Below are positions 1 through 10,480 of a stretch of DNA of 64,000 bases, piece after piece (positions within the stretch are counted from its first letter, which is position 1; every line of letters begins with the position of its first letter). The stretch is from Diadophis punctatus similis (lineage: Eukaryota > Chordata > Lepidosauria > Squamata > Dipsadidae). Under the pieces are notes generated by a model that was given only the letters and a program-made list of their open reading frames with translations, had not been told where the DNA came from and made no database searches. A program made the position numbers and the translations under genes. The DNA is taken from the NCBI GenBank assembly GCA_023053685.1, contig JALIGW010000214.1, positions 10,001-74,000 of the forward strand, read 5' to 3'.

Positions 1-460
1 ATCAATCAGCCGGTCAATCAATTAGTCAATTAGTCAGTCAGTTAGACAGTCAAACAATCAATTGGTCAGTTAATCGGTCAATTAGTCCATCAATCAATCA
101 ATTGGTCAATCAATCAATCAGACAGCCAGTCCATCAATCAGTCAATCAGTCAGTTACTCAGTCAACCGGTTAGACCGGGTGTCAGCAACCTGCGGCTCCG
201 GAGCCGCATGCGTCTCTTTGGGCCCTCTGCTGTGGCTCCCTGTCAGTCAATCAGTCAGTTACTCAGTCAACTAGTTAGACCGGGTGTCAGCAACCTGTGG
301 CTCCAGAGCCGCATGCGTCTCTTTGGGCCCTCTGCTGTGGCTCCCTGTCAGTCAATCAGTCAGTTACTCAGTCAACCGGTTAGACCAGGTGTCAGCAACC
401 TACGGCTCCGGAGCCGCATGCGTCTCTTTGAGCCCTCTGCTGTGGCTCCCTGTCGGGTGA
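1..460. repeat. CAGT/CAAT array with 105-bp tandem repeat
   Basis: Positions 1-180 are degenerate 4-bp repeats of ATCA, GTCA and similar units. From about 145 a 105-bp unit occurs about three times: the GTCAGCAACCT motif recurs at 181, 286 and 391. Each unit carries a segment (GCAACCTGCGGCTCCGGAGC) that I know from dispersed hAT-like repeats. The open frames here are by-products of the repeat. Confidence 0.8.
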
Positions 461-1067
461 TCCCACCACTGGCTGGCCCCGCCCCTCGCCCTCCCCTCCC
501 AGTCTGGCCTGAGAAGGTAAGGGCGAGGGCGGGGGATGGAGAAGCGGCCAGGGAAGAGACAGAGAGATAGAGAGGGGGGAGAGAGAGAGAGAGAGAGTGA
601 GACATAGATAGAGAGAGAGAGGGTTTTGTGGTTCCCAGTGTTTTTTTAACAACCGGTTCTCTGCCCTAATGACCGGCTGGGTAGCACCGTTCCCTCTATG
701 GTGCGCGGCAGCGCACCTAACAACAAACTTCAGCATGGCAGTTTTGAACTGCGGCGCAGTCAAATGCACCCCCTCCTCCCCTCCTCCTTTTCACACTCAG
801 CAGCTTCTAGTTTTTTTGTCTCTAGCTCTACGGGAGGGAAGAGGAAGTATTTCTCTATGCAAATAAACAGAGTCACCCTGTTCAGGAGGAACGGACACGG
901 GCGGCTCTAGTTGGTTGCTAAAACCTGCCTTGTTGCTTCCTGGAATATAAATTACTGTGCTGATTAAGCTAATGCATCTGTGTGTAAGAAAGAAGATCTA
1001 GTTGCAATTCATTGTAACTCCTCCTTTCCGCACTCCTCCTCTTACGGAGAAGTTGCTCTGCAGTTGG
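461..1067. other. GC/GA-rich repeat-derived spacer
   Basis: Positions 560-625 are GA-rich. Near 640-690 lies a piece resembling the squamate hAT-like family that contains AACAACCGGTTC. No coding exon is recognised. Confidence 0.4.
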
Positions 1068-1075
1068 ACTTAGAG

Positions 1076-1761
1076 CAGTGTTTCCCAAAGTGTGGTACGC
1101 GTACCCCCAGGGGTACGGGAAGAGTTTGGTGGGGGTACGCGTTGCACCGGAGTTTGGTGGGGATCACGTGGGAATATCCACTGCACCGTGCTTAGCTGCG
1201 CCCACAGAACAAGGAAAGAAATAGGCGTGTATCGCAGTTTTTACATGGGAACTGGGGCCATCGTACATCGTATCGCAACTCATTATGGCGGGAACTTCTG
1301 CGCATCCTTCGCGCAGCTCGGGTTCGGCCATTTTTAAACTGCGGGAACATTAACAGTTGACGTTGAGCCGCGGAGCTGTTTAAACGCTGGAGAATTGCAG
1401 TGTTATCTAATGGTTAGACAGTCTTGTGAGGCGTGACACGGCGTGAATATACTGCACTTCGTCACAGAGACAACTTACTTCTTTAATAGTTAGTTCCGGG
1501 CGCCTGTTATCGTGCTTTAGTAAGTTCCACTGATTTCGATTATTTTTATAAAATACAATTTTTATCCCTAACAGAGATTATGGATCGCTGGTTGAAATCT
1601 GGAACTACTAAACCGAAAGAAAGTAATGATTGTAGTACCAATCATTAGAAAAAATAAATATATTTTGATTTTTATTAAAGCATATGTTTTTTATGAGGGG
1701 TACTCAGCGTTACGAAAATTATAGAAGGGGTACACATATGTCAAAAATTTGGGAAACACTG
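1076..1761. mobile_element. Non-autonomous hAT element (MITE), 686 bp
   Basis: The ends are inverted repeats, CAGTGTTTCCCAAA on the left and its complement on the right. The element is flanked by a perfect 8-bp duplication, ACTTAGAG, at 1068-1075 and 1762-1769. The TIR type and the 8-bp duplication fit the hAT superfamily. No transposase frame is visible, so it would have needed an enzyme supplied in trans. Confidence 0.9.
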
Positions 1762-1863
1762 ACTTAGAGTATGGGGAAGATTATTTCCTATGATACCTTT
1801 AAAAAAAAAAAGCTCAGGACAGATATTCTGGTTGCAACTTTTGATAATATAATGGCTCTTTTG

Positions 1864-2631
1864 CAGTGGTGGGTTCCTACCGGTGCGGTCCACTCTATAG
1901 CACCGGTAGTGGCCCGCTGGTGATGTCACAGTACCGGTGCGGTTGGTTGCTGATGCCTGGGCGCCGCCATTTTTTTAAAAAAAAAAATTTTCAGTTTTAA
2001 AAAAAATTTCTTCTGCGCATGCCCAGAAGCCGAGCTTCCGGCACTGCGCATGCGCTGCCTTCCTACCCCACAGTGAGTCCAAGCAGGGGAGGATGGCTGA
2101 GGGAGCGTGTGAGACGCTGAAAGAACGGGCGGCAGGAGCTATCTCCATTCCCCTCCCTTCAGCAGTCCGAGAAGCCAGGAACGCGCGGTGATGATCCTAG
2201 GCATTTTCGCACATTTGAGGCTTCTCAAGCTGCTGAGGGGAGAGGAAATGGGTGGCAGGACCTATCTCAGTTCCCCTCCCTTCAGCAGTCTGAGAAGCCA
2301 CGAACGCACGGTGATGATCCCAGGCATTTTCGCACGTTCGAGGCTTCTTGAGCTGCTGACTGGAGGGGGAACAAGCGGCAGTAGCCTAGGATCATCGAAT
2401 GGGGAGAAGCATTCAGGCCGGACGGAGCCTCCTAGAAGAACCGCTGCCGCGGTCTTGCTGCTCCCGCTACGGGGGGGGCTGCGTTGCGGGTGGGCAATGC
2501 CCCCCTGCTTCTCCAGCCGCTGCCAAGCTCCCGAGGCCCATGCCCACCCGGTCACATGGCTGGCAAGCCACACCCACAAAATAAGCCACGCCCACAGAGT
2601 GGTAGTAAAAAAAATTAGGAACCCGCCCCTG
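1864..2631. mobile_element. hAT-like MITE with ACCGGT-rich ends
   Basis: The left end, CAGTGGTGGGTTCCTA, is matched by the complement of the right end, TAGGAACCCGCCCCTG. The flanks GCTCTTTTG and GCTCTTGG give an imperfect target duplication. A segment of about 123 bp is tandemly duplicated inside (2151 and 2274). The same family recurs at 22021-22639 and in part at 15725. Confidence 0.6.
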
Positions 2632-2639
2632 GCTCTTGG

Positions 2640-3180
2640 CAGGCTGTAGTTTTGGGTTAGGGCTATTGAATTGTAAGAGAAAGGGGAGCTCGGATGGATG
2701 ACTCACCCATCAGGACAGTTTTAATCTTGTGGGATTAAAACTAATAGTTTTAACTTTGTGGAGAGCAGAAAGATTTCCGATGGGTAATGTCCTTTTTGCC
2801 TGCATCGTTGGGATTACTATCCTTTTGATAATGGAATTGCTGCAGCCTGCTTTTATATCAAACACCCGGCTCCTTTTATCAAGGTTAAGGCCGGGGAAAT
2901 TGTTTTGTGCTTTCAAGAGAGAGAGTCATACAAAAAAAAAAATAGTTCCACTCTTGTTGATCCACTAAGAAGGATTTTTAAAACATGATTTGTATCCTTG
3001 AGAAGAAAAAAATGTGTAACATTGCTTCACCTGCCTCATGTTCCTGTTGTGGAGACAGCATGCTGGCTAGGAAGCTGCATGCCGTTATAAACCCTGTATA
3101 ATTGAAAAGCACAATACAGACCGTGTTGCAAACCAACATGTCCGACTTGGCAGGAACAATTATTGACCTTGGCTCTTCCT
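2640..3180. other. Spacer without recognised gene
   Basis: I see no gene, RNA or clear repeat boundary here. Short open frames lack any recognisable domain. Confidence 0.4.
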
Positions 3181-3189
3181 TGACTCAAG

Positions 3190-3500
3190 CAGGGGTGAAA
3201 TCCTCCCGGTTCGCTCTTACCTGTTGGTCGCCGCACAGCCGAAGAAGCTGGTGGCGTTCGCGGCGCGGGGCTTCCCCCGCCCGCTTTCCCCACCCGCCGG
3301 GACGCCGCCGTTTGCGTTCTTTTGCCTCTGGGCATGCGCAAAGCGTTCTGCTTGCGCAGAGGGCAAAAGAACGCAAATGCCGGCGTCCAGGTGGGCGGGA
3401 GAAAGCGGGCGGGGGAAAGCCCCGCGCCGCGAACGCCACCAGCTTCTTCGGCTGTGCGGCGACCAACAGGTAAGAGCGAACCGGGAGGATTTCACCCCTG
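3190..3500. mobile_element. Foldback (palindromic) MITE, 311 bp
   Basis: Nearly the whole element is one inverted repeat centred near 3345. Each arm is about 150 nt, starts CAGGGGTGAAATCC and ends in a core holding GCATGCGCA. The flanks TTGACT and CTTGACT suggest a target duplication. The overlapping frames on both strands are mirror images of each other and are not genes. Confidence 0.8.
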
Positions 3501-3705
3501 CTTGACTGTACACTTTGCACAGATTACCCTCTCGAGATAGTTATTATATGATCACAAGGAGCATTTACATGCATATGAGAGAGGGCAAGCATGTATGGCT
3601 TGCCTGTGCATGTATAAGTAACATATATGTCAAGTATATGAGTTTGTTTTTTAATGGATAGTATTTTAATATGGCTCCTTTTAAAAATTGTTTTTTATGT
3701 GTTTC

Positions 3706-3785
3706 TATATCTGCTGTGAGCCGCCCAGAGTCCCCCGGGAGTTGGGCGGCATAGAAATTTTAATAAATAAATAAATAAAATAAAT
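3706..3785 (+). repeat. CR1/L3 LINE 3' tail with (AAAT)n
   Basis: The tail reads GAGCCGCCCAGAGTCCC, then GGGAGTTGGGCGGC, then an AATA repeat. It is the same 3' end as the LINE at 46024-50686 and marks a 5'-truncated insertion. Confidence 0.75.
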
Positions 3786-3899
3786 AATTCTGATTTCTGA
3801 CACCCAAACTCTTTCTAGAGAAAGATTATCATGAATAGTAGCCCATTTGTCTGTTTTATGTATGATTTATTTCACTTGGTTAGCAGGGCTTGATTTCAT

Positions 3900-4119
3900 T
3901 GGTATTTATTTATTTATTTATTTATTCATTCATTCATTCGTTCGTTCGTTCGTTCGTTCGTCCGTTCGTATGTTTATTCATTCATTCATTCATTCATTCA
4001 TTCATTCATTTTTATTTATTTATTTATTTTATTTAATTTATTTATTCATTTATTTATTCATTCATTCGTTTGTTCGTTCGTATGTTTATTCATTCATTCA
4101 TTCATTCATTCATTCATAT

Positions 4120-4170
<51 letters not shown>

Positions 4171-4172
4171 TT
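3900..4172. repeat. (ATTT/ATTC/GTTC)n microsatellite
   Basis: This is an uninterrupted tetranucleotide tract that drifts between ATTT, ATTC and GTTC. It abuts the 3' end of the SINE at 4173-4407, as expected for a microsatellite grown from a SINE or LINE tail. Confidence 0.9.
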
Positions 4173-4407
4173 AGTGAGATTTATATACCGCCTCACAGTG
4201 CAAGCACTCTCTAAGGCGGTTTACACCGGTAAGCAATGTATATATTTATATTGCCCCCAACAATCTGGGTCCTCATTTTACCAACCTCGGAAGGACGGAA
4301 GGCTGAGTCAACCTTGAGCCGGTGAGATTTGAACCGCTGACCTGCGGATCACAGTCAGCTAAAGTGGCCTGCAGGACTGCCTCTAAGCGCTGCGCCACCT
4401 CGGTATG
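4173..4407 (-). mobile_element. tRNA-derived SINE with CR1/L3-like tail
   Basis: On the minus strand an A-box-like TGGCGCAGCGC and a B-box-like GGTTCAAATCT lie at the 5' end. A conserved body and a tail (GGCGGTATATAAATCTCACT) follow, ending in the microsatellite. The tail resembles the LINE tails in this window, which suggests mobilisation by that LINE. A truncated relative lies at 20656-20760. Confidence 0.75.
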
Positions 4408-4703
4408 ACACATTAGCAAAACTAGCAAGTAATACTTAAGATTAAAAATGGGATCTCTTTTAAGTTTGGGGAAACTGAGATTGCAACTCTGGTTGGAAAA
4501 TACCAGCATTTCTTTGGCGATTTGGATGAAGTCAGCATCACATCAGCCGTACAGTCACAATGCCGTGACTTCAGATTTCCGATGTCGGAGAACTTCAAGT
4601 CTGGATTAATGCAAATCATTTGACGATGTAGTTCAGTTTGTACTAAGAGAGCAACAGTTTGGATTGCTGTCACGTCTGCTGGATATTTGCGCAACATTCC
4701 AAG
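4408..4703. other. Spacer without recognised feature
   Basis: No gene or repeat boundary is recognised. Confidence 0.35.
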
Positions 4704-5041
4704 TGTCACGATGTGAATATTGTCAGTTTGTGCAGCTCTATGTTTTTCTACTGTTTCTTGTATTTATGGTCAAGCAGACGTATGATATATTCTATTACGC
4801 ATGCCTGCATTCCTGAAGTCAACTCCTTCCCTTCTCTTCCGCCATTTCTGCCGAAGGTAGAAGTGACTTTTTCTTTAGCCGATAAGATGTAGCTTACTAA
4901 GGATTCTTTTTATTATTTTCTACTGAAATAAATATTTTGTTAATTAGATTTGAATCTCGGGTTTTATTTTCTAAGTAAGAATGACTTCAAAAGGAGCAAA
5001 GATCCATCGACCTCCGGAGGATTGATTCCTCCCCGTTAACA
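4704..5041 (+). mobile_element. Solo LTR, 338 bp, 5-bp TSD
   Basis: It starts TGTCACGATG and ends GTTAACA, so it has TG...CA termini, and is flanked by CCAAG at 4699-4703 and 5042-5046. An AATAAA lies in CTGAAATAAATATTTT, placing R/U5 downstream of it. Sister copies are at 25757-26099 and 31976-32300 and within 14830-15162. A 5-bp duplication fits Ty3/Gypsy, Ty1/Copia or some ERVs. The palindromic copies point to initiator tRNA-Met as primer. Confidence 0.85.
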
Positions 5042-5508
5042 CCAAGCATCAAGCGGCGATTGCGAGCGAGGTTTCAGCCTGATGAATGCCATCAAGACCA
5101 AAGCTCGCAATCAGCTGCAAACCGAGCACTTGGATATAAACACTATGCAAGTATTTTTAATATTGCGGACTTGCAGCATTATAAGTGATACTGATATATA
5201 ACACTTTTAATTAAGCGGTTCCATTGAATAAACATAACTTTGAGTTTCAAATAACATTTTGTTGTTGTCTTGGGTGACATCTGTGAACAGGCATGAAATT
5301 GTGCCACTCAGAGACTAAACTTTTCCGCACACACCGAAAAAAAAAATAGAGGCAACATTGCTGGGTAGGCGTGGCTAGGGGGGTCATGTGACTGGTGGAA
5401 GTGAGTGACGTCGAGTTGGCCACGCCCACCCAGGTGTTGTGGCTCCCGGTGTTTTCTTTTGTGTGGGAAACGGGTCCAAGTGGCTCTTTGAGTGCAGACC
5501 CCGGAGTG
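5042..5508. other. Spacer with hAT-like fragment
   Basis: GTTGTGGCTCCCGGTGTTTT near 5433-5456 resembles text near 615-645, so it is probably a dispersed repeat fragment. No gene is recognised. Confidence 0.35.
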
Positions 5509-5522
5509 AGACAGTCAGTCAG

Positions 5523-5553
<31 letters not shown>

Positions 5554-6705
5554 GTCAGTCAGTCAGTGAATTAATCATTCAGTCAGAGTCAATCAATCAA
5601 TCAATCAGTTACTCAGTCAGTCAATCAGACAGTCAGTCAGCCAGGTAATCAATCAGTCAGTTACTCAGTCAATCAGTTAGACAGTCAATCAATCAATTAG
5701 TCAGTCAATCAGTCAGTTAATCAGTCAGTCAATCAATGAGTCAGTGAGTTAGTCAGTCAGAGTCAATCAATTAGTGAAATCAGACAGTCGGTCAATCAGT
5801 CAGATACTCAATCAGTCAATCAATCAATCAATCAATCAATCAGTCAGTTACTCAGTCAATCAATCAGTTAAACAGTCAATCAATTAGTGAGTTAGTCAGT
5901 GAGTCAGTCAATCAATGTTAGTCAATCAGTTAGACAGTCAGTCAATCAATTAATCAATCAATCAATGATTCAATCAGTCAGGTAATCAATCAGTTACTCA
6001 GTCCATCAGTCAGACAGTCAGTCAATCAATGAGTCAGTGAGTTAGTCAGTCAGAGTCAATCAATTAGTGAAATCAGACAGTCGGTCAATCAGTCAGATAC
6101 TCAATCAGTCAATCAATCAATCAATCAATCAATCAGTCAGTTACTCAGTCAATCAATCAGTTAAACAGTCAATCAATTAGTGAGTTAGTCAGTGAGTCAG
6201 TCAATCAATGTTAGTCAATCAGTTAGACAGTCAGTCAATCAATTAATCAATCAATCAATGATTCAATCAGTCAGGTAATCAATCAGTTACTCAGTCCATC
6301 AGTCAGACAGTCAGTCAATCAATGAGTCAGTGAGTTAGTCAGTCAGAGTCAGTCAGTTAGTGAAATCAGTCAGTCAATCAGTCAGATACTCAATCAGTCA
6401 ATCAATCAATCAATCAATCAGTCAGTTACTCAGTCAATCAGTTAAACAGTCAATCAATTAGTGAGTTAGTGAGTCAGTCAATCAATGTTAGTCAATCAGT
6501 TAGACAGTCAGTCAATCAATTAATCAATCAATCAACGATTCAATCAGTCAGGTAATCAATCGGTCAATCAGTCAGTCATTCAGTCAATCAGTTAGACAGT
6601 CAGTCAGTCAATCAATCAATGTCAGTTAATCAGCCAATCAGCCAATCAGTTAGACAGTCAATTAGTCAGTCAGTCAGTCAGTTAATCAATCAGCCAGTCG
6701 ATCAT
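5509..6705. repeat. CAGT/CAAT array with 293-bp higher-order repeat
   Basis: Degenerate tetranucleotides form a longer unit. The phrase AATTAGTGAAATCAG and its relatives recur from about 5761, 6054 and 6347, so the period is 293 bp over about three copies. The array has no coding meaning. Confidence 0.85.
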
Positions 6706-6944
6706 GCAACTAGCAGCCGAGTTGTGTGCGCATGCGTGCGCGCGCCAGCCCACCACTCAGAGGGCCCGGTTCCCCTTCCCCCACCCCAGTCAGGCTGCCA
6801 AGCGACAAAAATTGAGGATCACTGGGCTAGACAACCCATGATCTGTTGGGTCCTTCCTCTTTCCAGATACAATGCGTGCTTGCGCCTTTCCCCCTCCCCC
6901 TCCCCCTCCCAAGAGCACCTCAGGGGAGCCCCCTCCTCCTCCTC

Positions 6945-6946
<2 letters not shown>

Positions 6947-7017
<71 letters not shown>
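6947..7017. repeat. (CA)n microsatellite
   Basis: About 35 CA units, next to a C/T-rich stretch. Confidence 0.95.
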
Positions 7018-7858
7018 CCCCCCAAGGAGTAATGCCAGTCGTTTTCTCTTCAACCATAGCGCTTTATTGGTTTCGGCTAACTCCCCAGGCGAGCCCTAGG
7101 CCTCCGTTTCAGAAAAGCTACTCCATTACCTTACTATCCTTCATTTTTAGGTTGCTCCTACCGATCCCCCGTTACTTTCGGGGACTCGAGCCTTGACTCC
7201 TTCTTCTACGAGCTGGGTAGTAGCACCGCCTAACGGCCGATTGACTACCCCTTGTTGGTGCCACGGTTTGCTAAACTAAGAATTTGGCCACCGCCTACCC
7301 TGAACCGTAAAATTTTTTTAGCAAGGGGTTCTCTTCCCGGTGGCTGGGTGGGTGTGGCCATGGTGGGCGTGGCCTAGTCGGCCTCCTGGACCATGGTGGG
7401 GGGTGGGGGGTGCGTTTTTGCCCTCCCCAGGTTTATTTTGAGCCTCCGGGAGGGCAAAAACGGCCTCCCCACACTCTGGAGGTTCTCTCAAGGCCGCTTC
7501 TGGTAGGCCCATTTTTCACTCTCCCCGTGCCTCCATGCGTGCGCCCTGCACTTACCTGCATCCAAAAACGAGGCGCGTGGGGGACTCTTGGGAGGGGAGG
7601 GGTGGGTGGGGCCAGCCAGGAGTGGGATTTGGGGGGGGGGTTTCTCCGAACTGCACGGAATCTTACCTAGAGGGTCTCCCGAATCCCTGCGAACCCCCAG
7701 CAGCCCATCCCTGGTCACCATCCTTTATGGCTGAGGCTGCCATATTAGTGCCGAAACTTTCCCCACCCTCCCAACGCAGCGTCCTTCTCTACCAGCCTCT
7801 CTCCTGCAGCTGAGCATGGTGGGTTTCTACATTGTTCACCCCAAAAATGGTGAACAGT
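7018..7858. other. GC-rich spacer 3' of the zinc-finger gene
   Basis: Near 7320-7500 is a GC-rich piece with the inverted pair TTTTTGCCCTCC and GGAGGGCAAAAA, typical of a hAT-like repeat. On the minus strand near 7058-7070 an AATAAAGCGC could be a poly(A) signal of a retroelement or of the upstream zinc-finger gene, about 790 nt past its stop. Confidence 0.35.
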
Positions 7859-9213
7859 CTAAGCATTGGCCTCCTCAAATCCAAGGCCCTTGCCGCCAGC
7901 TTCCTGCTTGAAATTGGTCAGGGTCTCCAGGGGCCCGGGAAGCGGGGAGCAGGAGAGGAGGAGAGGGTGCACCCGGAGGAAGGGGTTGACGTTCTCCCCA
8001 TCGTCCCGGTAGCCGGACAGCAAGTGGTGCCCCACATGGGCCGCCTGGTGGTGCCCCTTCAGCTCCTTCTGCTGGCTGAACACCAGGCCGCACTCGGTGC
8101 AAGGGTAGACGCGCTCCACCGTGTGGGTCAAGTGGTGAGTCCGCAGGTTCCCCTTGTACTTGAAGCTCTTCCCGCACTCCAGGCACGTGAAGGGCCGCTC
8201 GCCGGTGTGGATGCGCCGGTGCTTCATCAGGGTAGTCTTGAGGTTGAAAGTCTTGCCACACTCGCCACAGACGAAAGGCCGCTCGCCGGTGTGGATGCGC
8301 TGGTGGGTGACGAGGGTCCCCTTGCGGTTGAAGCTCTTCCCGCACTCGGTGCAGGAAAAGGGCTTCTCGCCGGTGTGGATGCGCTGGTGTTTGATCAGTT
8401 CCCCGTTGTGGCTGAAGCTCTTCCCACAATCGGTGCAGGCGAAGGGCCGCTCACCGGTGTGGATGCGCTGGTGGCGGGTGAGGTCCCCATTCCGGCTGAA
8501 GCTCTTCCCGCAGTCGGGGCAGACGAAGGGCCGATCGCCCACGTGGATCTTCTGGTGGAGGATAAAGGTCTTCCGGGCGCAGAAGCCCTTGCCGCACTCG
8601 CCGCAGACGAAGGGCCGCTCGCCCCGGTGGATCTTTTGGTGGGTGACAAAATTGGCTTTCCGGTTGAAGCGTTTCCCGCACTCGGGGCAGGAGAAGGGCT
8701 TCTCGCCCGTGTGGATGCGCTGGTGCAGGACAAAGGTCTGCTTGGAGCAGAAGCTCTTGCCACAGACGGGACACTCGAAGGGCTTCTCTCCGGTGTGGAC
8801 ACGCAGGTGGCGCATCAGGTCCCCCTTCTGGCTGAAGCTCTTCCCGCACTCGGCGCAAGGGAAGGGTTTCTCCCCCGTGTGGACCCGCAGGTGGGTCACC
8901 AGGTTGCCCCGGTGCTGGAACCGCTTCCCGCAGACACTGCAGGCGAAGGGCCGCTCTGGGGCAGGACTCTTTGGGTGCCGGTGGGCTTCAGCCGCCCCAG
9001 AGACGACCACAGTCACGGTTTCCGCAGCTCCGAAAGATCCTCCAGATGCAGGCACAGGGGCCGGAATCCCAGGAGATCTCGACTGCGCCCACCGTGATGT
9101 GCTGCGTTTCCTCTTCGACAAACCCCGAGGAGGAGTTCCCTCCGCGCTCTCTCTGCACGGCTCCTGACCCATCTTTCCACGCGACAGGTTGGCACTCGGC
9201 TCCAAGTATCCAG
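7859..9213 (-). CDS. C2H2 zinc-finger protein, last exon with 11 fingers
   Basis: This is the final exon of a split zinc-finger gene, probably a nuclear sequence-specific DNA-binding regulator. About 85 residues of basic/Ser-rich linker precede eleven tandem C2H2 fingers of the CxxCGKxFxxxxxLxxHxxxH type, mostly joined by HTGEKPF or HTGERPF linkers. Two linkers differ (HRGERPF, HVGDRPF) and the last finger is atypical (HHQAAH). A short tail follows to TAG at 7859-7861. The acceptor is a pyrimidine tract ending CTAG at 9214-9215, and the exon opens with two bases of a split codon. That phase fits the upstream exons at 9887-10009, 10143-10223, 12967-13071 and the candidate 16640-16679. Together they give 1704 nt, or 567 residues. 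No KRAB, SCAN or BTB domain is visible, so the paralogue cannot be named. Frames on the opposite strand are shadows. Confidence 0.9.
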
Positions 9214-9886
9214 CTAGCGGAGGAGAAAGAAGAATTAGCAGGGCGATCTAGGACAGAGTTTCTATCTCTTTTTGACTTTTTGCGCACCGGCGGGTGGAGG
9301 GGGGAGAGCGGATAGTTCCGTGGGAGTGAGTGGCAGGCACTTGTGCACACCGCTCACGCCAATGGAGGATGCGAGCGCGTGCTTGCCCGCTGCTCGCGTG
9401 AGTGGGGATGCGCACACTCGCTTTCCACTTCCACGGGCTGGTTCCGAAAGACTCAAGGTCCGGAGATTGGGGGGGGGGGACCCCTGATCTTGGACAGGGG
9501 TGTCAAACTGAAGGCCTGTGTGCCGGATCCGGCCTGTGGGGGTGCTTAGATCTGGCCCGCGGGGCTGCTCTGGAAACAGCGAAGGACTGGTCCACAGTGC
9601 CTCTGCCGGCGAAAATGGAGCTCAGGAGGGCCTCTCGAGAAGGGCCGCCAGAGGCTCCATTTCTGGCTGCGACAGCCTCCTGCAAGCCCTTTGCCAGTGA
9701 AAACGGAGACCGGGGAGGCCATCGCGGCCAAAAATGGAGCCTGGGCAGGTTCCATGAAGTGGGTTGCATCCTCGGGGCCTCTATCTTAGGCACAGTGCGA
9801 GCCTCTGAACTGACGTAACAGTTACTAACGAATCATAGGCCGATCGCAAGTCCCAAACTGGGTTTCCCAGAGTGGGTCAAACTCAC
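9214..9886 (-). other. Zinc-finger gene intron with hAT-like repeat
   Basis: The intron runs from GTGAGT (9881-9886) to the CTAG acceptor at 9213-9215. Near 9495-9560 it holds AGGGGTGTCAAACTGAAGGC and paired GGCCTGTGG/GGCCCGCGG text, typical of a dispersed hAT-like repeat. Confidence 0.5.
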
Positions 9887-10009
9887 CCGGTGGGGCGGGC
9901 CTAGGAGGGGGGGAGCAGCCAAAGCCCGCCTCGCCCACCTCGTTGTCTTCTTCTTCTTCCTCCTCCTCCTCCGGTTCCATCTTCACAATAACATCGGGCT
10001 TGGTGTCCG
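9887..10009 (-). CDS. Zinc-finger gene, acidic linker exon (41 codons)
   Basis: The exon is bounded by an acceptor CCCCAG and a strong donor GTGAGT. It encodes a segment opening DTKPDVIVKMEPEEE, continuing as a run of eight glutamates and then a Gly/Pro-rich end. Acidic (V/I)K(M/E)EPE motifs of this kind are common between the N-terminal domain and the fingers in tetrapod zinc-finger proteins. The exon is 2+120+1 nt (class 1-1), joining in frame to both neighbours. Confidence 0.75.
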
Positions 10010-10142
10010 CTGGGGACAGGAGGAGAGAGGCGGGTCAGCAGGGAAGGGGGAATGGGGGGCAGCAGTCTCATTGGGGAACACACCCCATATCCGGCACCCG
10101 CTGCTCTAACTCAGGCAGAGCCTTGAGGCCGGAGAAACTCAC

Positions 10143-10223
10143 AGGAATCGGTGCCGTCCTCCCCGTCGCTGTCCTCCCCGAGACCGACGTGGTACGACGG
10201 TTCTTCCGGATCCTTCTTGATCC
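10143..10223 (-). CDS. Zinc-finger gene, acidic linker exon (27 codons)
   Basis: The acceptor is TTGTTCCAG and the donor GTGAGT. The peptide opens IKKDPEEPSYHVGLGEDS and ends in Asp/Glu-rich residues. The exon is 2+78+1 nt, so it is also class 1-1. Loss or gain of such exons keeps the frame, so alternative splicing is possible. Confidence 0.75.
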
Positions 10224-10339
10224 CTGGAACAAGACACACAATTGTGTTGTTGGGGCGTTCACCCCCTGCGCCCCAGAGATGCGGGTGCCACGCTTCCTGG
10301 AGGATGCGGAACCATGCCTGAAGCAAGCATCGGGTTCCC

Positions 10340-10480
10340 ATATCTGGGGTCATTTGTGAAAAAAACCCTTTCGAGGAGAGGCTGGACAGCCACTGGTCAG
10401 CAACGGTATAGGGTGTCCTGGTTGAGCCGGGGGTCGGACTAGATGACCTCCAAGGTCCCTTCCAATTCCATGATTTTTTT
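10340..10480 (+). repeat. CR1 3'-end fragment
   Basis: It contains GGACTAGATGACCTCCAAGG and TCCCTTCCAATTCCATGAT, the well-known 3' end of amniote CR1 LINEs in sense orientation. Confidence 0.7.

Noticed and set aside
7832..9167. Plus-strand frames of 421 and 337 codons
   Set aside because: Shadows antisense to the zinc-finger exon; their periodicity is that of the fingers.
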